DNA from: Saxidomus purpurata
Lineage: Eukaryota; Mollusca; Bivalvia; Venerida; Veneridae
Direction of reading: 5' to 3'
Assembly: GCA_022818135.1 (NCBI GenBank)
Contig: JAFMSR010000009.1
Span: forward strand, 28,015,315 to 28,079,314
Length of the DNA stretch: 64,000 nucleotides
Part shown: piece after piece, positions 25,701-40,700 of the stretch
Position numbering within the stretch: position 1 is the first letter of the stretch
How the letters are laid out: each line of letters starts with the position of its first letter
The notes under the pieces: generated by a model
What the model was told of the DNA's origin: nothing
The model's input: only the letters and a program-made list of their open reading frames with translations
Databases searched by the model: none
Position numbers and translations under genes: made by a program

Positions 25701-28700
25701 TTGCAAGCTATGGGTTACACAAGATACATCGGCCTTTGTGACAAGAATAGACCATGACAGACTGGCAATATCTGTTATGTGTTTGTGGTTAGGATAGGAA
25801 TATCTGTCCCATTAGGAACTGCCCATTGGGTGGTAATAAGGCTTATCAGTTGCCAGGAGGAGCCAGGAAAAAGCATCTTTCCCAGCCTTAAAAATCATCG
25901 TGCTCAGCTGTGAGCCATGTCAGGAGGAGATTTGAACTTTCAGGAATCTCTGAGAATAAGAACATATTCCTTCTGTTAGATAAAGTACTCATTTATGCAA
26001 TGTCCATTGAAGCTTTACTATGTGTAATATAACATAATTATTATGTATTCATTTAAGCAGTTGTTTGAAAACTTCAAGAGAAGAATACACAGTACCACAA
26101 TGTTCTGAGTATTCACTTAAGGTTATGAAAAATGTATCAAACTGTGACAAAGGGACACCACTCTTTCACTCTTATTTTATAGTGAAGCAGCTATCTAAGC
26201 TATCCATGAAAGAAAGACAACTCTGTAAGGCTTACCTTTAGTGACGCTGTAATCTTTGTTTATGGTACACCCATAGGTTGGCCACTAGGACAATTTCAAT
26301 TTATAAAATCAATTTTGACCAGTGTTGACAATTTATATAAGAGTTGTGAAAATTCCCTCAGGTGTTTTATGGCAGATAAACTTTCCCATGTAAACCATAC
26401 GTAGTGGTGGCCTGTTTGGTGGTTCATTCACAACTCCTAGGATGAAAAAAAATCTTAAATAGGTAGATTAATAGCAACATGTATGGGTTGACCACAACAG
26501 TTATAAAGGAGAAGAAAAATTGAAAAGAAAATAGTATTAAAAGTAGAAACGAAATAGCTTTGTACTGTAATGCAAATAACAAATTTGCAAAGAGAAAGGA
26601 CTTTAATTAATCATTTTGATAAACTGTCCTGGGCTGTAGTGTAATTTTATCCATAATCTAAAGTGTTATTCAGAATTGTTAAGATTAGAACTGAATCTGT
26701 GTAATCACTAGCAGTCCCCAGTTGACATTACTGTTCTCCGGTTGACAATATCTGCTATCACCCTCAAGTGCATGTGATATTTATATATTGTCACATCTCA
26801 AAAACTTAGATTTGTTCCTCTCTAGATGCAATCAACATTGAAGAAAGGGAGAGGGGGAGGGGGGCTGGGATGGGGGGCAATGTGGTATAAATTTGTATTG
26901 CTTTAAGCATGCAAATTAACTGCCATAGCAAAGATGAGTATTGAACGCTAGACCCCTCTGATCCCAAGGTGAACACACTACCACTGCACTATGGTGGCTC
27001 CTGATGCTTAATCCTTTGGTTTACTGTTTAAGACAGGTTTGACTGTATGTGTGTATACTCAAGCAACACAAATATATAATGCTTTAATAACCATAGGAGA
27101 CATAACAATTTATTGCTAACAGGGAATTTTATTGTCACTTGGTAGACTTTCTATATTGTAAACGTTAGCATACGGGTGTTATGCAAAAGTGTAAATATGG
27201 GGCTTATTTACGGTATAAATATGTAAATACGCACCTGATATGGCTAGATTGGTAACAATTTGTCTGTTGACATTGTCTAGTCATTATAACTTACTTAAGA
27301 TAGTGTTGTAGTCTTGCAATCAAATACAAAGAGATGGAGTGCTGTATTACAGGAAACTGGACTATGAAAGAACTTGTTGGTCATTTTGCATTTTTGTCAT
27401 ATGCTTTTTTCGTTCATATGTTTTTGGGCCTCCGCATTTGGGGGTCAATTTGTTATTGCTAGCCATGTGACCACATTTGTAAAGGTTAAAGCCTGATTTA
27501 TGCCTATTTCTTGCTTAGCTGCACAAGGTTACACCTTTACTGTCTCAAAGCTTTAGTCATGTGACAATTCAACTGATCAGTTTGTGTCTTTGTTCTCTAC
27601 CAAGCATATTAAGTAACTGAAAATTAGCTACTTTCGCTGTTAAGCACTGCTGGTATTTTTCAAAATAGGTCAGATCTTTAAGGACCATTGCAGAATAGAA
27701 GAATTTGCTCAGTGATTGTGTTGCAGAGTTATGACCCTTTGTGTCTGGTACATGGTCTCAGCAACCACTAAATGTCCATTGTGTCAGTTATGTCAATAAT
27801 GTAAATCCAAAACAATGCAATAATACAGAGAATTAAGAGGAAGTTCTATATCTAAGAAGCATAAATCTTGCTTGACCCATTTATTATCTCCCTCAATAAT
27901 GCAAAATTATGCGCATCAGCAATATAACAAATACTATAGTTCAAACTTTCACTCAGATATAATTATGCAGCATTAATAGGTAGTACAGTCATGAAGAATG
28001 GATTAAATCATAGTTAAAAATTATTTTCCAATGTAAAGTCCCCTTTCCTGAATACATGTATGTGTTTTCTTCAATAATTCCCACCATTTAGTTGATTAAA
28101 TTTAACTGTGTTTGAATTTGATATTATTTGATTCTGGGGGCAGGTAAGTGTTACTGCTCTGAACAGTGTAGACCATGATTGGTGTGTTGTTTGATCAGTC
28201 TGCTCATGGTCAGCATGTAGGACCGCTAAGAAATGTTGAAAAATTATGATCAACTCCGGGTAAGAGTTATAACTTCTGTTCCGACAAGTTAAATAGGTCA
28301 GGCCCTGATCTAACCAAAACAGATTCTTTTGTCAGCTAAATTGGTACAATATGGCCATAAAGTATTTGAGCCAGTTCAAATATGGAAAGTAACTGAACCC
28401 CCACATTGTATACAAAATGTGATATTTTATTAATATGTAAATATTGAAGGTGTTAAATGCTGTTGGTTTTGTATATTAACTGAAGTATTTCACTGATTTA
28501 TTGAAGTTATTTCCCATAAAAAAGATTTAAAGATGTTTTGAGACATTTTGCTAACTATCCTTATATAGCATTGAAAAGGAAAAAGAAATCTCTGTGAAGA
28601 GTGTAAAACTTTTGACTATTTTTCAACTATAATTACTTATTTAAGATTTTGCCATATCATTGTTATTTGTAAACTGTATATATTTTTGGTACGGTATTAA

Positions 28701-31700
28701 AACTAAAGTATGTACCAGAGTGTTGCAGTAGATCTGACCATGTTGATCAGGTTCCGGATATTAATTGATACAAGAGTGAATTGTATGAGGAATCATTTGC
28801 AACCAAGTTACGGATGTGACTAACCAAATCTTTAACTTTCTTCAATGCTAACTTTAGTTGCTGAATGTATGTTTTCACCAGCATGCACATCTTTGGCTAC
28901 TTTAGCCATATCATGACTTCAAGTTATCTGTGAAGCTCCGGGCTTTCAAAACATGTTCAGAAAAGAGTGGTTAATACAACTCAGTAGAACAGCTATAACA
29001 GTTGAGTATAGCAACTGTCTGCTAAGATTGACAGTCAAATACCATTTGCCAATCACTGGATCACTATCATGTATAGAACACCTCCTTCACTACAAGAAGC
29101 AAAGACTAGTCCTCGGTCCCTGTCATTAGTAACATCATTTTCATACATTGTTGTTGTGTGAGTTTAATGCCTGTTTCATCGGCTTTTCAAGAAATTGTTT
29201 ACTTAACCATCCTTGCTGGGAAGAACCAGTACAAGAACCCTATCCAAGTCCAAGCACTAAAATTGACCACAGAGGGTCTATCTGAAGTAGCAGTCCATTG
29301 CTTAATTAGATAAAACAACAAAGTTAAAACACCAAAAATATCTGTTGCTAAAATGTCATCAGTGTGAGAGAAAGTGGTGCCTGAGGATATAATCATCTGT
29401 CTGCATTGCAGTTTGTACAAATTATGTCATAAACAACTTTTTCATTGAAAGTTTATCTTGGTAATTATTTGATGTAATGTCTATCCATTACCTTAGGGCT
29501 GTTCTGTCTATACCATGTATAATATTGTACAACTTCCTTTGATGTTTATGTTTAGATTTTGCTAAAGCTGTGATCCTTTAGTGTTGTTATATCCAAGAAA
29601 CAAAATTTCAAGGATTAATTCATGCATTTCAGCTGTTGTTCTGTTTCAACTTTACATTTGAAAAGGACTCAGAAAAAAGAGCTCTTGTATTGCATCCGGG
29701 GCCCAATCTTACAACTTTGTGTCTTTTTTTTTACTATTTTTATTATTTGCTTGAAAGGTAGCAGATAGACTCATAAACTTGCATGCTAGTATTGTATTTT
29801 AACTGAAATAAGGTATTTTACACTGAAACAAGTCCTTTTGTCCAGAAAAACTCCCAGTACCATAGTTAGAAAGTAAATTACCTCCCTTGATTTACCTGAG
29901 AAAACTGTAGGTGGTGTGTATTACAGATCGTTTGTCATACAATAGTGGATAGTACAACACCTGTCATTCTATACATGATAACAAAGATTTATCCTGGATT
30001 TTTCACTGCTCAAATTTTGTTAGATATTACAGAAACTGAAAATGGAAATGTTTCACTTGAGTGAGGTCATGAATCAATAAACGATCAGTTTTAATAGTGA
30101 TCTACATCTTTTATTAGTGGACAAATAATCATATGGCGCTCATTAAAGCGGTCATATAGAAAATTTTACGATGACTGATTTACATTGACATATCAGTTGG
30201 AAATTTTTAGGAATAAATCTTACACGCTAAATTTTACGTTTGAAGAGATTGTGGATTTTTTACGTTAAATTTTTCATGGATTAATAGCACGGGTTAAAGG
30301 CTTTGCAAACCCAACTGTGAAACGTAAGCTATTCTAGTTGCGGATTAGGCTTGGAAACTTAAGTGTTTGTTTGCCTAAGCAATTATTGTCGGATTAAATC
30401 TTAGTAGCTAAAAGAGGATAAAGTATGTGCAAAAAATGTAAAAAAAATTAGGACATGTATTTAAGTAGATAATTTTAATGAAAAAGTATGTGTTGAAATG
30501 TTGACAGCTTGACCCCCTAGGGATGTTTTTAAAAGATTACACGTTGAATGACTATATAGTTTAGTGTGAAATAGATGCTATCCATGATAATTGCTGTTTA
30601 ATGTTTTCATAAAGAGTGAAAATAACTAAAGTATACACACCTTCATAAAAAATAGCATATTTTCATACAGTATCGGAAAATAGTGTGACAAACACATTCA
30701 TGCAACATACTTAAGGTAATTTGAACAAATATTTGTTACTTTTGGTTTGTGTTAACTAGGTATATAACTTCAGCATGAGATAATCGATTCACGTTGTGAC
30801 AGAAGGCATGGATGATTCATAGTTTCATATAACAAACTAATTTCAAAACAGGGAATATAATAAAGGTAGAAATAACACAATAAAGGTCGCCATAGACTGA
30901 TTTTCAAACACAGGAAGAATATGAAGATTTTCAATGGAGTATAAATATCTGAAATTTGTTTTGATTGATACAAGCATACAACACACAAAATGATTCGAGG
31001 ACGCAAGGAAGGCAAAAGTTACGCCACATGGTTTATCGGCTTAGATAATGGTAAGAGTTTGGTTGTTTGTCCTTTGTTTTAGCAGAATCATCTGGTTTCA
31101 CTTGTTCTATCCTATGGAAACAGTGATTTATTCAAAATCAGAATAGTAGACTTCGAACCAAAGACTCTAAAAGTCAAAAATAGAAGCTACATATGTTACT
31201 GTATTACATAACATTTAGATGTCATGTTTGGCAAATTTCTTTATTTTATGAAGAGATTTACTAAGTCATATAATATGTTACACTGTAGTGTTGTCTGTAG
31301 TGTGACAGCATTGAAGGCAGCTTGGCAGTACTGAAGCATACAGATTTTTTATGACAATGCAATTTATATACATGTATTTGGTTACATCACTTTGACATTA
31401 TTTTGATTTAGTCTCAAACTTGCATCAACATCCTTTTACATCCTTAAGCAATATAAAAATCTGAGCACTGCCTTAACACGTAGTACAGTATGCTATAGGT
31501 TTGTTTCTATGCAAGAATAACAAAAACCAAACATTTATATTTCCTCACCAGGCCAACAAAAATAAACAGTGATATTTCCTCACTGCACCATTTAATTATC
31601 TTCTCAATAACCTAATTACTCTCTATCTTGTCCCTATGCTTCATAAGCTCTTATAAAGGCATTCTTTCCTTATTAGGAATTCAGTGTTATTGAACGAGTA

Positions 31701-34700
31701 CATCTGAATAATTAATTAGAACCACGCGTGTAAACTTAATTACACATGCAAAGTTAGGGCATTACAGGTCAGGCTATTTCAAATGTCTCATTTATTGTGT
31801 TTGTTTTAACTTCTACCAGAAAATTCATACATTGTTTTAGGGCCAAAGAGAACATCATAGCTATCAGCAACAGTAAAATCATCATTATATTTGTCAATCA
31901 AAGTTATCACAAAATTGTCACAAAATAAGGGATTCTTAAGTTTATTCGTTGCTCTTATTTTTGTCATTCTCATTCTCATTATCATCTTTATTACCTTAGT
32001 CATCATCATCATCCATAATCCATCATCAACAACAACCTCAGAGCATCATTCTGTAACAAAGCAAGATTAAAATCAAATCAAGTTGTGCATTTCATTGCTT
32101 TTCTTTGTGGCAGGTTCTGGGTTATCCACTGTGAAAGGTGATACTATGTTAACAATAGAGGGGAATCAATAGCTGCCTGATTGGCTACTGTTTAAACAAA
32201 GCCTTTAGGATATGACATTTGAAAACAATATTTTATAGAGTTTTTACTGCAAGAGATAAAGAAATGGTTTATTCAAACTTATCATAGTTCTTTCTTTTCT
32301 TCCTCATTTCTACGTTTGAAATGAAAAGTGTTTGTTTTATAATGTAAATGGAACTAAAGAACAGACAAAGCAGTTCAAGAGAAACATTTTTATCCCCTGC
32401 TGCAAAGCCAGAGGGGGCGGTGTATATGGCAATCGTCCATCTGTTACATTTCATGTCCCCTCCAACTTTCCTAAACTCCTACAAGGATTCTCATGAAACT
32501 ATGATGCTGAAATGTTTATCTCATCAAGACAACTTTCAGAATCTCGTCCAGCTTTGTGTCCACACATATCATCTTAACCCCTTTAAGAATTTTCACGAAA
32601 TTTGTGTCAAATGTTCATCTCAAGATACCGTGCAGAGCCAATGTTTGAACCTTGCCGGACTAAGGTCACACTTTGGGGTCATTTGTTTTACTTGTCCTCT
32701 CCATATCCATCAAGATTGTTTTCCAACTGAGCTGACTTAAGGTGAAGGTCACACTTAGGTCAAACGTCATCCTTTCAGCATTACTTCATGTTAGGATAGG
32801 TAGAGGTTGGTGGATGCTGATTGTTTGTCTGTATAACTTGTTGATTGCCTTAAGAATGTGTTATTCACTTATGTTTGGTAGATAGTTTGTATTAACTCAT
32901 CATTTCTTTCATTACATGACTTTGTAAATGCTGTAATAAAGCAGGGGATAAATGTACAAGACATTTGAAACAACAGAACATTTCAAAATCAATTCACATA
33001 CTTTGATGACAAAAGGTGTATTGATAATTATGTCTCCCCCACCTCGGGGGGAGACATATTGTTTTTGCCCTGTCCGTCAGTCCGTCCGTCCGTCAGTCCG
33101 TCAGTCCGTCCGTCCTTCTTCGTTCCGGACGATAACTAGAGTTCCTTTTGACCTACAGCTCTCAAACTTCATAGGATGAATGGTCTTATTGAGCAGTGAT
33201 CCCTATTGTTTTTGGGGTCAGTAGTTCAAAGGTCAAGGTCACAGTGACCGTTGGTCATTTCTCGTTTCCGGATGATAACTAGAGTTCCTTTTGACCTACA
33301 GCCCTCAAACTTCATAGGATGATTGGTCTTATAGAGCTGATGATCCCTATTGTTTTTGGGGTCAGTAGGTCAAAGGTCAAGTCCACTGACCGTTGGTCAA
33401 TTTCCCGTCTTCCGGATGATAACTAGAGTTCCTTTAGACCTACAGACCTCAAACTTCATAGGATGATTGGTCTTATGGCAGATGATCCCTATTGTTTTTG
33501 GGGTCAGTAGGTCAAAGGTCAAGGTCACAGTGACCGTTGGTCAATTTCTCATTTCCGGATGATAACTAGAGTTCCTTTTGACCTACAACCTCAAACTGGG
33601 GGAGTCCGCCAGTCCGTCCGTCCATTCTCTCGTCGCTCTCCGGACGATAACTAGAGTTCCTTTTGACCTACAGCTCTCAAACTTCATAGGATGAATGGTC
33701 TTTTGAGCAGATGATCCCTATTGTTTTTGGGGTCGTGTTCAAGGTCAAGGTCACGTGACCGTTGGTCAATTTTCGTTTCCGGATGATAACTAGAGTTCCT
33801 TTTGACCTACAGCCCTCAAACTTCATAGGATGATTGGTCTTATAGGCTGATGATCCCTATTGTTTTTGGGGTCGTAGGTCAAAGGTCAAGGTCATACTGA
33901 CCGTTTGTCATTTCTCGTTCCGGATGATAACTAGAGTTCCTTTAGACCTACAGACCTCAAACTTCATAGGATGATTGGTCTTATTGAGCAGATGATCCCT
34001 ATTGTTTTTGGGGTCAGTAGTTCAAAGGTCAAGGTCACGTGACCGTTGGTCATTTCTCGTTAATTTGGGGTCACTAACTCAAAGGTCAAGGTCATAAGGG
34101 GGGAGACAAGTTTTTTTTGAAAAACAATCCTAGTTGATAATTATGATGAGTCATAAATCAGTTTTGAAATGGTTGATAGGCTGCAGTGATAGTTGATACA
34201 GATCATTACAAAATCTTATCTCATTTTGTTTAACTTCTTTATCTCTCTGCTGATTGTCATAGATGATCAGTGTTTGATTACATAAATTTAGTTTATTTAC
34301 ATTTTGTTGTTATTAGTCAACCTTACAGATAGTTGAATGTAATAACACTGCACATTTGGCAATCTCAGAACTCCCTTGTTGTGAGATATTTGTGCAATGA
34401 CTGCAAATTACATATTTTTTCTAATAATCACCTTAAAAATAGAGTGAAATTAAAGCAGATATCAAACCATTACCAGTTTTGTGTTAAGTGGTCCCCAGAG
34501 ACTTATATCAAGTAAATATGATATTCCAACCATAATGATAGGTGATTCAATGAAAAAGAATTTAAGGATAAACAAAATGGTTGTAGTTATTTAATAAATA
34601 TATTTCTAAACAGTGTGGTTTATTATCATAATGTGTTTGGTACATAACTCAGCACCTACAAGACTGTACATTAATATATGGTTGATATCGAACTGTTGAT

Positions 34701-37700
34701 CATTAAGAGCATAATTTATTATAACCATGTTTCTTAAACAAGGGCAGATAATTTTAATATATTTTTGAGAAAAACTTTTTTTGTAATTTCATATGTTTTC
34801 CTTGATACATACTCATTATCAGTTGAGAGTTAAAGGGCAGATAATCCAGTTTATATTTACCTGATAATCTTTGATCATTGCTGTCATCATTAGATAAGGT
34901 AAGAATACCTTGAGTACAGATTTTGTTGATATGTGAAATATGTCAAATTTACAGTTAAGGTAGCATTTTCTATGTACCGTCGGTGTATACATTATGTACT
35001 GTCGGCGTATATATTTGGAATGTCTGTGATTGCTGACCCTATTTGGACTCTCTCTGCTCTAACAATGTTTGCAAGTCATGCTGTTATAGTATTTATTCAC
35101 ATTAATCTTCCTGGGTGTAAATTTTTTCGTCAACCGAGATAATGTAACCGCAATTGTTTGAATAAGACATTGTTTTAAGTTTGTATAGATAATCTTTTAT
35201 TTTAGAATAGAATCTTTTATCGACTTGGCACGTGCCTAGTTCGGTTCACCAGGAGTTTGACTTTATCTGTAAAAATCTTGAAAACATGACATAAGTTTTT
35301 TCTAGTTTTTTTCCTCAAAAATCTACCTATATTTAAACATTTCAACGAAATAATTTCAAGTTCAGTTCAGTTTTGTCTCAGGAAGAATAGACTAGTACGG
35401 AAATGGGTGAACTGTACACAAAGGTTAAATAACTGAACCAAAGGAACAGATATAAGCACAGTTTGGTAAATGTCCAAAGTTCAAAAACAATAGATTTGAA
35501 ATTTTATATGTCACCACCTGTTTATTACAAAATTTTATTACCACATTATGGTAGTATTTGTCATACACAATTCTGTCAGAGAAAAAAAAAGTAAACACAC
35601 CAGTAACAGTAAAGTATTTATAGGCACAGTAATTATAGTTTAATTCTCTTATTCAGACAGACAGACAGACAGACAGACATACATATACTGATATTAAAAG
35701 TATCAAAGTCAGTGATTAGTGTGGTCACTAATAGCAACCCCAATACATGATGTACAGATAAATGAATATTTATTTTGTTCTAATTTGCATTAATTTAAGG
35801 TGTGAACATATATATGCCACATATTTGATATACTGTAAAATCCTCATTTGCATAAGTTAATCTAGGCTAGAACAAATTATTACAATAATTTATTATAGTA
35901 AATAAGAATATTTAGCATGTCTTGCATTTGTTGTTTAACCATACCACCGACTAGTTCTTCTCAGTGAAATTCAGCACAGATTATTTTCTTAGTTACCAGG
36001 AAAGCTTGCTATACATGTGTACTATCTTAAAGGTCAGTTTGTTTTAAGAACTTAATACTGTTTTCATGGGCAACTGGCAAATTATATGTTTGACTTCCTG
36101 TGACTTCAGCTTGTGCTTGATGATATGCCTGTCACTTGAAACCAGCATAACTTGGGACACAGTGGCATAACACATAGCTAGGTAGTCAAATAAGTACCAA
36201 GATGAACATCTTGTGTTTGCCACAATTTTATTTATAAACAAATATGCCCAATTGACAATTCCCCTCATTTATTAATAATGTATTGGGTAGAGTTTGGGTT
36301 TGTGAAATGTGTGTGGCTTGTAGGTGACATTGTTCTAAGTGATAGATAGGCGCGGAGATAATCACGATTGGTTGACTTTCGGGATATCATTGGATAAAAG
36401 GAAACCTAATAATCTGCTAAAATGTTTCACTTTATGTAATTTTGTAATTGAATATGTGTATATTTCCATTGTTTTGTACAGACTGGTGAAAAATGATTGC
36501 CTTATAGCGTGACTTTAGATTAAGTTGTTTAAAAGTAGCGTAAAATAGGTTATAAATCAGGTATTTAATTTAAATCAATCCAGTTGTGAAACCAGAACAC
36601 AGTTTATATTTGTGCATTCCTTGTAAGGTCAAAGAGAAAAAGGTCAGTTCGACAAGTAGGATTTGCTTGGCTTGTAACACGGCAGAGAACATGTTCAGAA
36701 AACAAGTTCTGTCCTGTTTGGCGTCAGTAACTAGTAACAGTATTAGTTAATACCTTACATTATATTGTACTCGTCCTCCAACAGTGACTTACGTCAATGC
36801 AAGAGAACATGAGCTACGCTATATAAAAAATTTGATTTTTCGGGTGGAAACTGTTGAATCTTATGCTTTGTTTGATTGCACTGATGATAGTTTTACAATC
36901 AGCCTGTGAATTGCAATCTGCAGATCAATCTTTAGTTAAAGTTACCAGATTCGCTGTAGACAAAATAATACCAATGTCATAGTTGTTTTCAGTCAAGTAT
37001 TGGATCGAAATTAGCAGAGTAAAACTCCCTACAATCAATCAATCATTCTCACTGATTTACAGTCATAGGTTGGAGACCCACTTGTGATCAGGGCACTGGC
37101 AGTTACTGGGGATGGTTATTACTGGTCCCTCCCAGGGACAATAATAAGGGAATACTTTTGGCTTGTAAATAACTGAGGACATTAAAACATAAGGCATGAT
37201 TCAGCATAATTCCCTGTAATGTAATTCATGTATGCACAGAAGATATCCTTATTTGTCAGTTAAATATTAAGTGAATCAAATGATTCATGAACCAGAAATG
37301 CATTGACTGAAAAATTGCTACATATTAATTCATGTGTAGGCATACCTGAATTTAATTATTATTTCAAGTTGTAAATTTAGTGTAAGAGTTATAAGAATGT
37401 TATAGTAGTTATATGCCCTTGTCCAATGAAATTACACTGTGCAACAGCTAAATTCCTTCTTGAAAGTTTCTAATAGTCCAATTTTAATTCTGTCATCTTT
37501 ATTAGTTTAATATCACATAAATTAGTAGTTAGAATAGGTAATTATGGCCTGGAAATGCCACTGAAACTAAATCTGTGCAGATACATGTACTTTGCCCCTT
37601 GCTGTCAGTGCAGACTATGATCTATACAGTTCGAGCAGAGTCTGAGTGGGATCGCTGTTGCTTTTTTCTTTCTTGTTGAAAATGTGCCATGTGTAAGACA

Positions 37701-40700
37701 GTTGGTTAGTGCCACTTTCTGATCAGCTGTTGTTAGCTAATGTCAGTTTTCATTGAGCAGGCCAATGAATGATTGGTACATTTAGAAATTTAGCTCCTTG
37801 TAAAAGTAAAGGAGAAATTGTGTCAATATTGTCTTTGTATGATGCTCAGCTACTCTTTATTACATGTATTTGCATTTAACTTAAGATTTATCAACATGCC
37901 GTTTATGAGAGGAATTTTACCCAAGTCCAAACTTCAGTCATAAGGACTGTGTCACCTGACAATTTTCAACTGTGTTTAGCAGTAAAAAGGTTCATTTTAT
38001 TGCCAGATTATTCAGGCTTTGAAAATATGTCATAAATAATAAACAATAATTAATTCAGAAGCAACAATGGTGACAGATAATTGAAAACTATGAAGATCAC
38101 TTTGACATTCGAGATGGACTTAGTTACCTTATAGTGTGACATTTATGATTATTTTATTACATGATTTTCATGTCCGAGCGACTGGTGAACATAAGGCTCT
38201 CCATTAATTAATTAAATGAATAGTAGATATAGTTCATATCGATACAGTAAAAAATACATAAAGAAAAAGTGTAGGATGTGTTAAACAGCTCTAAATTGGC
38301 AAAACTTGGCTGCTTCAATGACATCCTGTCCATTATAGGCTAAAACATTGACAGGTAAATATCAAATGACCTGTACATGTTTTGCTTTTGATTATTAAAT
38401 ATACAATTTCAAATTGTAATTTACTGTTTTTCACATGATTGAATGTGTTGATGAGTCACCTTCATTTTGATTTCGAAATATAATTAGTGAGATGTAGGGT
38501 CTATTTTTAAGCACCCATGATCACTTCGGATGTCACATTTACCAATTCATATACCATAGAAAAAAAGTACTTGTTTGTAACCGTCAGCTTGTAGGCTAGC
38601 GGATGGACTGGCTATAGTAAATTTGTTAAGATATGAGTATGCCCGCTAAAACTTTACATAACCTTTCATGTTTTGATAAAAATTTATACACTGTATTAAC
38701 TATATATGTTGCATAAAAATGATTTTTTTTGAATTTGTTTTCCAGAGTAAAGATTATCATGCTTTATTTCCATAGCAAAAATAGTCTACAGTCTCTGGTT
38801 TGCCCAAGCTGTACAAAAGCTTCCTTAGGCCAGCATTTTTTTATTTTCCGTTTTACGGGAAATTTTTCAAAAAATTTGAGTCGGGGGGGAGAAATAAAAA
38901 TAAAAATAAAACCCAGAAATTTGAGCAGTCGACAAGAAAAATAAAAAAAAAGTGCAAAAAAGGCTCATTTTTTTTTATTTTTGTAAACAATAGAAAATGA
39001 AAGATTCCAACCTTAAATGGACTTACTGGTATTTTGCACAATATCTCTTTAATGTTCTTGCTTTTATATTTAAATTATGACAATCATAACTTTCATATTA
39101 TTATGACAAATTTGGCGCCCAATATTGAGAATTTCTTTGCCGGACACTTGGTATGGGTTACATGCATGTAAATACAAAGTTTTCAGGGGGGAAGCAAGCA
39201 ATAGAACTAACTTGTTCTTAGTAGAGAGAATTTGCAAATGCCAATATCAAAAGCTCAATGACTGGAAAGCTGTAACTCACTCACCGCTCTTTTGACGTAT
39301 CCAGGCTTTGCACCGTTATTTTAAATATCAATTAGATAACAAGTACCAGGAACTGGTGAACTGAGAGTAGGCCTATGTGTCTATGACTACATTAGAAGAA
39401 ATTCCTCTACCATACCGTACAGGGCTTTTTCATCAAAATTGTGATTAGACTCCCTAGCCTATACATTTGTGAAAAAAATTAGCACGAAGGGACCCAAATT
39501 GTGAAAAAATATAGCGTCTTATCATTTGACAGTTGTGAAATTTAAGTTGTGTTACTATCTTACAAAATGTATGAAAGGCATTATCCCTGTTTCTTATATT
39601 CTCAGGGTTTCTCATATTCTTATTTTTTACATTACAGGTGTCAAATTGGCAACTCTTTGTTATCATTTACAGAGATATCATACAAAACTGGCACTGAAAA
39701 TGCTGAAATTTCCTTATTTTTTTGTGGTGGGGTTAGTAAAAGTGCCCATATTGTTTTATTCTGCTCAGTCTATCACTATTATTTTTAGGATATTTGTAAC
39801 ATATTATGCCAAGCTATGCGCATTGGCATTTATAAGTTTTTTTGTTCTACAATGTGGCAATGCCCGAGACTGGAACATAAATCCCTGAGAATACGAGAAA
39901 CTTTCTTCTCATTTTCAAGTTTGAGTGTGACCTCAGATACTGTAGCAAAATTTACATGAGAAAAATCATGTAATTTATGATGACACCACTGAAAGATGAG
40001 TACTTTTTCTATCAAATAACATGTAAATAATGTTGCTAAAATGTATACTGTTTAATAAGTAACAAATTTACAAGCTTAGCCCCCTGAGAATACGAGAAAA
40101 CAGGATAGATTAAAAAAAGGAATTGTTACACTCAAACACAACTGACATGTTGACACAACTGAATCATGAATGGTGATTGAGCAGTGGTTGTCACCAGTTG
40201 CAGCTAATTCTGTTTATGATCATGTACCTGTACTTAACAGTTTGCCTTTCTGTCCATTGAAGTTTGTTTTAAGTCATAAATCTACCTTGTTTCTTTCAGA
40301 TTTTGTTAAAACAGTCTCTTGTTTATTTTTTGAAAGCGATTCTTGGAACATTGTTCTAACAAACAGGTACTCCTTGCCGCAGTTACTTCCCTTTTAGCTA
40401 CCTACGTATGTGTAAGGGGAAGTAACAACAACTGGGAGTTTAATTCGATTAAATCATGTGAACTATTTTATTGATATGAAAACTGAAATCAAATTTTTTT
40501 AATGTATTACATTTCACTCAGACTTTCTATTGTGAAATTCCATGCATTTTGTGAATTTTTAGGCCTTCAATTGTGAAAAAATAAAATATTTCCAATGAAC
40601 ATCGGCCTCTCTGCTAAAGAAGGCAAAAAGCCTTGCCATAAAAAGTTAGCTAGGATACGGATCGGCGGGTAAATTGAAATAAAAATGCCGAAATTCAATT

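Noticed and set aside
32348..32740. 130-residue + strand frame as a gene
   Set aside because: It crosses the left inverted end of a repeat element and consists of worn repeat units.
39526..39888. 120-residue + strand frame as a membrane protein gene
   Set aside because: It is inside a non-autonomous DNA element; the hydrophobic look comes from T-rich sequence, and there are no splice or promoter signals.
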